From: an uncultured Kouleothrix sp.
GTDB lineage: Bacteria; Chloroflexota; Chloroflexia; Chloroflexales; Roseiflexaceae
NCBI GenBank assembly: GCA_937858455.1
Contig: CALLYN010000745.1
Span: 1 to 5,592 of the forward strand
DNA length: 5,592 bases
Direction of reading: 5' to 3'
In this document: one piece after another, positions 1-5,592 of the stretch
Numbering within the stretch: the stretch's first letter is position 1
How the letters are laid out: the number at the start of each line of letters is the position of its first letter
Notes under the pieces: generated by a model
Database searches by the model: none
Seen by the model: the letters and a program-made list of their open reading frames with translations, nothing else
Told to the model about the DNA's origin: nothing
Program-made: the position numbers and the translations under genes

Positions 1-531
1 GACCAGCGCGCGCGACCGCTGATCGACGCGCTTGTGGCGCTCGGCGCGACGCGCCGGTTTGCCGAGCACAAGCTGCGGCGCGCGAGCACCGGCGCGCTGG
101 CGCTGCCCGCCTCTGAGCTTGAGATCGCCGACGCAGCCGCCGACGACGCCGGGGCGATTGCCGAGATTCTGGCGGCGGATATGGGCATCGACCCGGCCGG
201 CATCGCCGCGCATATCGCCAGCAACATGCGCCGGCCAAACTACCACTACTACATTGCCCGGCACGCGGGCGCGGCCGCCGGCACCGCGAATGTGCAGCTG
301 CTCAATGGCGACGCCTACATCTACGGCCTGGTGGTGCAGCCCGAGTACCGCGGCCGCGGCTACGGCCGCGGGCTGATCGTGCGCACGCTGGCCGACCTGG
401 CCGCGCGCGGCGATGCGCCAATGTACATCGAGGTCGAGACCGAGAATACGCCGGCATATACGCTCTACCGCTCGCTTGGGTTCGAGCACGTGGCGACATT
501 TGACTACTATGGGGTCGCTTTGGCCCCGTAG
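1..531 (+). CDS. GNAT N-acetyltransferase, C-terminal part (5' truncated by window edge)
   Basis: Predicted acetyl-CoA-dependent N-acetyltransferase of the GNAT fold; the acceptor substrate cannot be deduced. The frame is open from base 1 to TAG at 529-531, so the true start lies upstream. GTG at 34-36 is only an internal in-frame codon with no good Shine-Dalgarno. The acetyl-CoA pyrophosphate-binding signature is clear: Q-P-E-Y-R-G-R-G-Y-G at bases 337-366, after a beta strand (YIYGLVV) and before a helix. The closing motif N-T-P-A-Y-x-L-Y-x-x-L-G-F starts at base 445, typical of the GNAT C-terminus. About 30 residues upstream of this domain (L-I-D-A-L-V-A-L-G-A-T, then F-A-E-H-K-L) look like the last helix and strand of a preceding GNAT domain. 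The full protein is therefore probably a tandem-GNAT protein of about 300 residues (inference). It is separated from the next gene by 270 bases with a possible terminator, so it is unlikely to belong to the beta-oxidation unit. Confidence 0.85.
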   Translation, partial: DQRARPLIDALVALGATRRFAEHKLRRASTGALALPASELEIADAAADDAGAIAEILAADMGIDPAGIAAHIASNMRRPNYHYYIARHAGAAAGTANVQLLNGDAYIYGLVVQPEYRGRGYGRGLIVRTLADLAARGDAPMYIEVETENTPAYTLYRSLGFEHVATFDYYGVALAP

Positions 532-537
532 CTCTCG

Positions 538-555
538 GCGCGATTGCGCTTTTTT
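538..555 (+). terminator. Possible short intrinsic terminator after the GNAT gene
   Basis: Seven bases after the GNAT stop codon, GCGC-GATT-GCGC (538-549) forms a 4-bp all-GC stem with a 4-base loop. It is followed at once by six T residues (550-555). The layout is that of a rho-independent terminator, but the stem is very short (5 bp if a G-U pair is added). Position and T-run support the call; stem length weakens it. Confidence 0.4.
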
Positions 556-575
556 GCTGGATGGATTGTAGGGCC

Positions 576-694
576 AATACGCTTCAAATAGCCACAAAGA
601 CCCCAAAGGCTCAAAGAATATATGGCTGCAGCACGCCTTCGAGACTTTGTGTCTTTGTGGCAAACGTATATGCCCACTGTATTTGAAGGGTATT
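576..694. repeat. Element A: nested inverted repeat with 8-9-base unit arms
   Basis: A two-layer inverted repeat lies in the gap upstream of the fusion gene. The outer arms are 576-590 and 680-694, complementary at 14 of 15 positions. Directly inside, GCCACAAAGAC (591-601) pairs perfectly with GTCTTTGTGGC (651-661). Pairing continues inward with one bulge and two mismatches to 616/637, giving a stem of about 25 bp around a 20-base loop (617-636). The loop contains the palindrome GCTGCAGC (625-632). The right outer arm is separated from the inner arm by 18 unpaired bases (662-679), while the left side has no gap. Each arm is built from units starting CACAAAGA, CCCAAAGG, CTCAAAGA at 8-9-base steps. 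It resembles dispersed non-coding repeats seen between genes in several bacterial phyla. It is too short to encode a transposase, so a MITE/REP-like element or a structured 5' leader are both possible. Confidence 0.75.
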
Positions 695-736
695 GATTTT
701 AGGGCAACCTGCAAGGTTCGCCTGAACGGGGGCATG

Positions 737-751
737 GGGGCGAAGCGCCCC
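737..751 (+). other. Small GC hairpin in the leader of the fusion gene
   Basis: GGGGCG-AAG-CGCCCC is a perfect 6-bp stem with a 3-base loop, 50 bases before the start codon at 802. No T-run follows, so it is not a standard terminator. It may be a local leader structure or chance in GC-rich sequence. Confidence 0.3.
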
Positions 752-775
752 GACAGGTACAGGCGAAGGCACCAG

Positions 776-789
776 GATAGCGAGCTATC
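776..789. promoter_or_regulatory. Perfect 14-bp dyad just upstream of the RBS (possible operator)
   Basis: GATAGC-GA-GCTATC is a perfect inverted repeat with a 2-base centre, ending one base before the Shine-Dalgarno at 791. A 2-base loop is too tight for an RNA hairpin, so a dimeric repressor site is the more natural reading if it is functional. Fatty acid degradation genes are commonly controlled by TetR-type or FadR-type repressors, but this sequence matches no site I know. The role is inferred from position and symmetry only. Confidence 0.3.
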
Positions 790-790
790 A

Positions 791-796
791 AAGGAG
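791..796 (+). promoter_or_regulatory. RBS of the 3-hydroxyacyl-CoA dehydrogenase/enoyl-CoA hydratase gene
   Basis: AAGGAG lies 5 bases before the ATG at 802. It supports that start, which also places the nucleotide-binding strand right at the N-terminus, as expected for the family. Confidence 0.75.
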
Positions 797-801
797 ATAC
801 C

Positions 802-3225
<2,424 letters not shown>

Positions 3226-3233
3226 TGATCTCA

Positions 3234-3417
3234 CCACAGAGGCACAGAGGGCACGGAGGTTCTTGTTGATGTAGGACAAACGCAGTTGGCGTGCTTGGCA
3301 TTCGGCAGAGCGGTACCATGCTGCCACAGGCGCAATTTCGCCGCTCGAGGGAGCCGAAGAGCGCACGTGCGTAACTCCTATGATGATAGATCTTCAGTCT
3401 GCTCTGTGCCTTGGTGG
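3234..3417. repeat. Element B: imperfect inverted repeat in the fadN-fadA spacer
   Basis: This repeat occupies most of the 215-base gap 3226-3440. The left arm CCACAGAGGCACAGAG (3234-3249) is complementary to 3402-3417 at 14 of 16 positions. The left arm continues as a third unit, CACGGAGG (3252-3259); unit starts at 3235, 3243 and 3252 give an 8-9-base period. Read on the minus strand, the right arm starts CACCAAGG then CACAGAGC, again 8 bases apart. The right end, 3405-3422, matches element A at 648-665 in 15 of 18 positions, so the two are related. I see no reading frame, promoter pair or terminator between the arms (3260-3401). The right arm ends 9 bases before the Shine-Dalgarno of the thiolase gene, so folding could affect its translation (inference). 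Confidence 0.65.
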
Positions 3418-3426
3418 CGAACATGC

Positions 3427-3432
3427 AAGGAG
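3427..3432 (+). promoter_or_regulatory. RBS that fixes the thiolase start at 3441
   Basis: AAGGAG is 8 bases upstream of ATG 3441. The frame is open further upstream, with TTG at 3411 and ATG at 3423, but using those would translate through this Shine-Dalgarno and the end of repeat element B. They would also add about 6-10 residues before the conserved thiolase N-terminus ([12 protein letters not shown]). Confidence 0.8.
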
Positions 3433-3440
3433 CTATAGAT

Positions 3441-4619
3441 ATGCGAGAGGCAGTTATCGTTTCGGCCGCGCGCACTGCGGTGGGTAAGGCGCCGCGCGGC
3501 GGGCTGCGGAGCGTCCATACCGCCGATCTGGCGGCGGCGGCGATCAATGCGGCGATCGAGCGCGCGCCGGGCCTCGACCCAAAAGAGGTTGAGGATGTGA
3601 TCCTGGGCTGCGCGATGCCCGAGGCCGAGCAGGGGCTGAACATGGGCCGCGTGGCCGCGCTGCGGGCCGGCCTGCCGGTGGAAGTGCCGGGGCAGACGGT
3701 GAACCGCTTCTGCGCCTCGGGCCTGCAGACGATCGCGCTGGCGGCGCAGCAGATCATGAGCGGCATGGCCGACGTGTTGGTGGCCGGCGGCGCCGAGAGC
3801 ATGAGCCTGGTGCCGATGAGCGGCCACCACTTCGCGCCAAACCCGGCGATGGCCGAGATCAACCCCGAGGTGTACCTGGGCATGGGCCTGACGGCCGAGA
3901 ACGTCGCTCAGAAGTACGGCGTCAGCCGCGCCGACCAGGACGCCTTTGCACTGAGGTCGCACCTGCGCGCGGCGGCGGCGCAAGACGCCGGCAAGTTCAA
4001 AGATGAGATCGTGCCAGTCGAGGTTGAGAATGTCTGGTTCGAGGGCGGCCAGCGCCGCCGCGCCACCACCGTGGTGGACGCCGACGAGGGGCCGCGCCGC
4101 GACACCAACGCCGCCGCGCTGGCCAAGCTCAGGCCGGTGTTTGCGGCCAAGGGCAGCGTCACGGCCGGCAACTCGTCGCAGACCAGCGACGGCGCTGCGG
4201 CGGTGGTGGTGATGAGCCGCGAGAAGGCCGACGCGCTGGGCATCACGCCGCTGGCGCGGTTTGTGTCGTTCGCGGTGGGCGGCGTGCCGCCCGAGATCAT
4301 GGGCATCGGCCCAGTGGCGGCGGTGCCGAAGGCGCTGAAGCTGGCCGGCCTGTCGCTGGCCGACATCGACCTGATCGAGCTGAACGAGGCGTTCGCGGCC
4401 CAGGCGATCGCGGTGATCCGCGCGCTCGAGATCGACGAGGAAAAGGTAAACGTGAACGGCGGCGCGATTGCGCTGGGCCACCCGCTGGGCTGCTCGGGCG
4501 CGAAGCTGACAGTGCAGATCCTGCACGAGCTGAAGCGCAGCGGCGGGCGCTACGGCCTGGTGACGATGTGCGTAGGCGGCGGCCAGGGCGCCGCGGGCGT
4601 GATCGAGCGCCTGAGCTAG
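3441..4619 (+). CDS. fadA: Acetyl-CoA C-acyltransferase (3-ketoacyl-CoA thiolase), FadA type
   Basis: Catalyses the last step of beta-oxidation: CoA-dependent cleavage of 3-ketoacyl-CoA to acetyl-CoA and an acyl-CoA two carbons shorter. The start at ATG 3441 gives 392 residues, the usual length for degradative thiolases. All family signatures are visible. The nucleophile C91 lies in [12 protein letters not shown] starts at N315; G-H-P-L-G carries H347; and the second catalytic cysteine C377 lies in T-M-C-V-G-G-G-Q-G. The segment [11 protein letters not shown] is typical of the FadA branch rather than biosynthetic acetoacetyl-CoA thiolases, which more often have G-N-A-S. That, and the fusion gene directly upstream on the same strand, favour beta-oxidation. 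Biosynthetic acetoacetyl-CoA thiolase activity remains possible, because sequence alone does not settle chain-length preference. The gene is probably co-transcribed with fadN despite the 215-base spacer. It converges with the minus-strand gene ending at 4698. Confidence 0.93.
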   Translation: MREAVIVSAARTAVGKAPRGGLRSVHTADLAAAAINAAIERAPGLDPKEVEDVILGCAMPEAEQGLNMGRVAALRAGLPVEVPGQTVNRFCASGLQTIALAAQQIMSGMADVLVAGGAESMSLVPMSGHHFAPNPAMAEINPEVYLGMGLTAENVAQKYGVSRADQDAFALRSHLRAAAAQDAGKFKDEIVPVEVENVWFEGGQRRRATTVVDADEGPRRDTNAAALAKLRPVFAAKGSVTAGNSSQTSDGAAAVVVMSREKADALGITPLARFVSFAVGGVPPEIMGIGPVAAVPKALKLAGLSLADIDLIELNEAFAAQAIAVIRALEIDEEKVNVNGGAIALGHPLGCSGAKLTVQILHELKRSGGRYGLVTMCVGGGQGAAGVIERLS

Positions 4620-4645
4620 GCGCTTTAGCTGCTCGAAACAGAGGC

Positions 4646-4698
4646 AGCCACACAGCCACGCAGCCGGCGCGTCGTGCCGGCTGCGTGGCTGTGTGGTT
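4646..4698. terminator. Element C: perfect 21-bp-stem hairpin between convergent genes, probable bidirectional terminator
   Basis: Arms 4648-4668 and 4676-4696 are perfect complements over 21 bp around a 7-base loop (4669-4675). One G-U and one A-T pair could extend the base by two. It begins 28 bases after the thiolase stop, and its right base touches the TAA (4700-4698) of the minus-strand gene, so it sits where a shared terminator is expected. T-runs are weak on both sides (TTT at 4697-4699 on plus, a 3-T stretch on minus), which is atypical for rho-independent termination. The left arm is three 8-base units starting at 4645, 4653 and 4661 (CAGCCACA, CAGCCACG, CAGCCGGC), an architecture shared with elements A and B. 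It may be a repeat recruited as a terminator. Confidence 0.7.
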
Positions 4699-5069
4699 TA
4701 TGCAATCCCGTACTCCTGGCGCATGCGCTCGAAGCCGCGCTCGGTCAGCTGGGCCAGCTCGGCCAGCAGCGCCGGGTCGAGCGCCGTGAAGTTGAAGCAC
4801 GATTTCCCCTGCATGCGCTTTTGGAGCGCCGGCGCGATGCCCTCGAGCAGGTCGGGGTACATGTACACGGGCATCAGGTGGTAGCTGACATAGTTCTTTT
4901 TGATCTGCACTGCGCCGAAGAACAGCTCTTTCTTCCATTGCTCGACGTAGGGCGTATTGAGCGAATAGCCGCTGGCGGTGTCGGCCTCGACCTTCAGCCA
5001 CGCGGCGAATGGCTCGATAATCGCTTTGAGCTGCGCGAATACGTCTGCGAGCTGCGCGGGCTGTGCCAT
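4698..5069 (-). CDS. Small conserved protein of unknown function (possibly DUF1801/YdhG-like)
   Basis: Soluble protein of 123 residues with no signal peptide or membrane segment. The sequence feels like a conserved bacterial family: a helical start (L-A-D-V-F-A-Q-L-K), a central block F-F-G-A-V-Q-I-K-K-N-Y-V-S-Y-H-L-M-P-V-Y, then R-M-Q-G-K-S-C-F-N-F and a C-terminal helix ending L-T-E-R-G-F. The F-F-G-x-V-x-x-x-K-x-Y-V-S-x-H pattern followed by a K-x-C-F-x-F strand resembles DUF1801/YdhG-like proteins, whose activity is not established. That link is from memory of the pattern and unconfirmed. The start is ATG 5069, chosen because AGGAGG lies 6 bases upstream; an alternative ATG at 5084 would add five residues (M-R-R-H-T). 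The membrane-protein gene upstream ends at 5081, so the two are likely co-transcribed. The TAA stop touches hairpin C. Confidence 0.8.
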   Translation of the reverse strand: MAQPAQLADVFAQLKAIIEPFAAWLKVEADTASGYSLNTPYVEQWKKELFFGAVQIKKNYVSYHLMPVYMYPDLLEGIAPALQKRMQGKSCFNFTALDPALLAELAQLTERGFERMRQEYGIA

Positions 5070-5075
5070 AGTGTG

Positions 5076-5081
5076 CCTCCT
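5076..5081 (-). promoter_or_regulatory. RBS deciding the start at 5069, overlapping the upstream stop codon
   Basis: On the minus strand AGGAGG is 6 bases before ATG 5069. Its first base is the last base of the upstream gene's TGA (5083-5081). The other ATG (5084-5082) overlaps that TGA as ATGA but would translate straight through this Shine-Dalgarno. Either choice implies translational coupling of the two minus-strand genes. Confidence 0.7.
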
Positions 5082-5592
5082 CATGGGATCCAGCCGCGAA
5101 AGAAATACAGCCCGGCCAGCAGCAGGTTCACCGCCAGCAGCAGCAGCGCCACCAGCCGGAAACGCGGGCCGCCGAGCTGCGCGGCCAGCGGGATGTACAG
5201 CGGGAACGCCAGCAGAATATGACGCGGCAGCGCCATGTATGGGTTGATGTCGCCGATATAGTAGCACAGCGCCAGCCCAACGATCGCCAGCGTGTACAGC
5301 CGCTCGAGCGGGTGCATGCGCGGCAGGCTCAGCAGCGCCGCAGCCACCAGCGCCCAGCCCAGCAGCAGATCGATCAGCAGGTGGTAGTTCGGGTCCGAGC
5401 GCGCGATCAGCCGCAGCTGGTCGATCAGCAGCTCCCACGGCCAGGCGATCCGCTGCCCGGCGACAATCCCCGCGCGCGACACCAGGATCTTATGCAGCAG
5501 GTCGAGCGGCCCGCGCGCCGCCGCCAGCGCGGCCATGTCGCCGAGCGCGGCGACGCGGTAGAGCACGAAGGCGGCGTAGGCCAGCGGCACCA
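5081..5592 (-). CDS. Multi-pass membrane protein, C-terminal part (possible PIG-V/GT-C-type glycosyltransferase; 5' end outside window)
   Basis: The frame is open on the minus strand from the window edge to TGA at 5083-5081, giving about 170 visible C-terminal residues. GTG at 5590 is probably internal. At least four hydrophobic spans are visible: L-L-I-D-L-L-L-G-W-A-L-V-A-A-A-L-L; L-Y-T-L-A-I-V-G-L-A-L-C-Y-Y; H-I-L-L-A-F-P-L-Y-I-P-L-A; and L-V-A-L-L-L-L-A-V-N-L-L-L-A-G-L-Y-F-F, ending just before the C-terminus (R-G-W-I-P). A short loop with N-P-Y-M-A-L-P-R-H precedes the third span. A P-R-(Y/H) next to a span with F-P-L and a tail of the form F-x-x-G-W are familiar from PIG-V-like mannosyltransferases and other GT-C membrane glycosyltransferases that use lipid-linked sugars. 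The catalytic first loop of such enzymes would lie outside the window, so the family call is tentative. The membrane character and the gene itself are secure. Confidence 0.7.
   Translation of the reverse strand, partial: VPLAYAAFVLYRVAALGDMAALAAARGPLDLLHKILVSRAGIVAGQRIAWPWELLIDQLRLIARSDPNYHLLIDLLLGWALVAAALLSLPRMHPLERLYTLAIVGLALCYYIGDINPYMALPRHILLAFPLYIPLAAQLGGPRFRLVALLLLAVNLLLAGLYFFRGWIP

Noticed and set aside
655..685. TTGTGG with TATTTG as a fadN promoter
   Set aside because: The spacing is 19 bases with weak matches, and both hexamers lie within repeat element A. Support is insufficient.
576..694. Element A or B as a CRISPR array
   Set aside because: The repeats are 8-9 bases with no unique spacers of regular length and lie in inverted pairs, which does not fit a CRISPR array.
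3379..3384. TATGAT as a -10 box of a fadA promoter
   Set aside because: Five of six bases match TATAAT, but no TTGACA-like hexamer lies 16-18 bases upstream (the bases there are GAAGAG), so it is likely chance.
3378..4526. Long minus-strand open frame antisense to the thiolase gene
   Set aside because: It is the complement of a GC-rich coding frame, with histidine/arginine-rich composition and no motif or start signal.
4297..5001. Minus-strand open frame spanning the thiolase end, hairpin C and the small gene
   Set aside because: It conflicts with two well-supported genes. Part of it merely translates hairpin C, which gives the same peptide on both strands because the stem is a perfect inverted repeat.
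4698..5438. Longer 246-residue version of the small minus-strand protein
   Set aside because: The N-terminal extension is out-of-frame translation of the membrane-protein gene, and AGGAGG at 5081-5076 clearly marks the start at 5069.

Overview
The window is GC-rich, bacterial and tightly coding, with strong GC bias at third codon positions and purine-rich Shine-Dalgarno sites (AAGGAG, AGGAGG). The FadN/FadA-type beta-oxidation pair, the intergenic CACAAAG/CACAGAGG-type inverted repeats and the codon style suggest a Chloroflexota-like (Chloroflexia) genome. That is an inference from style; there is no rRNA or other marker gene to confirm it.

Layout. Bases 1-531 (+) hold the 3' part of a GNAT acetyltransferase, probably the C-terminal half of a tandem-GNAT protein. 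Bases 532-801 are non-coding: a short possible terminator, a large nested inverted repeat (element A, 576-694), two small dyads and the ribosome binding site (RBS) of the next gene. Bases 802-3225 (+) encode an 807-residue fusion of 3-hydroxyacyl-CoA dehydrogenase (N-terminal) and enoyl-CoA hydratase (C-terminal), the domain order of Bacillus FadN. Bases 3226-3440 are a 215-base spacer with a second, related inverted repeat (element B). Bases 3441-4619 (+) encode a FadA-type acetyl-CoA acyltransferase (thiolase). Bases 4620-4697 hold a perfect 21-bp-stem hairpin (element C) between convergent genes. On the minus strand, 5069-4698 encodes a small conserved protein of unknown function, and 5592-5081 is the C-terminal part of a multi-pass membrane protein, possibly a PIG-V/GT-C-type glycosyltransferase. 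Those two genes are spaced for translational coupling.

How they fit. The fusion enzyme and thiolase together supply the last three steps of fatty acid beta-oxidation: hydration, NAD-dependent oxidation and thiolytic cleavage. They are probably co-transcribed, although their spacer is unusually long and filled by a repeat. The acyl-CoA dehydrogenase (FadE) that completes the Bacillus fadNAE operon is absent here. The minus-strand pair has no evident link to lipid breakdown.

The coding content is ordinary housekeeping metabolism and I see no convincing new gene system. The most interesting signal is non-coding: all three complete intergenic gaps carry hairpins or inverted repeats whose arms are built from 8-9-base units, and elements A and B share nearly the same right end.
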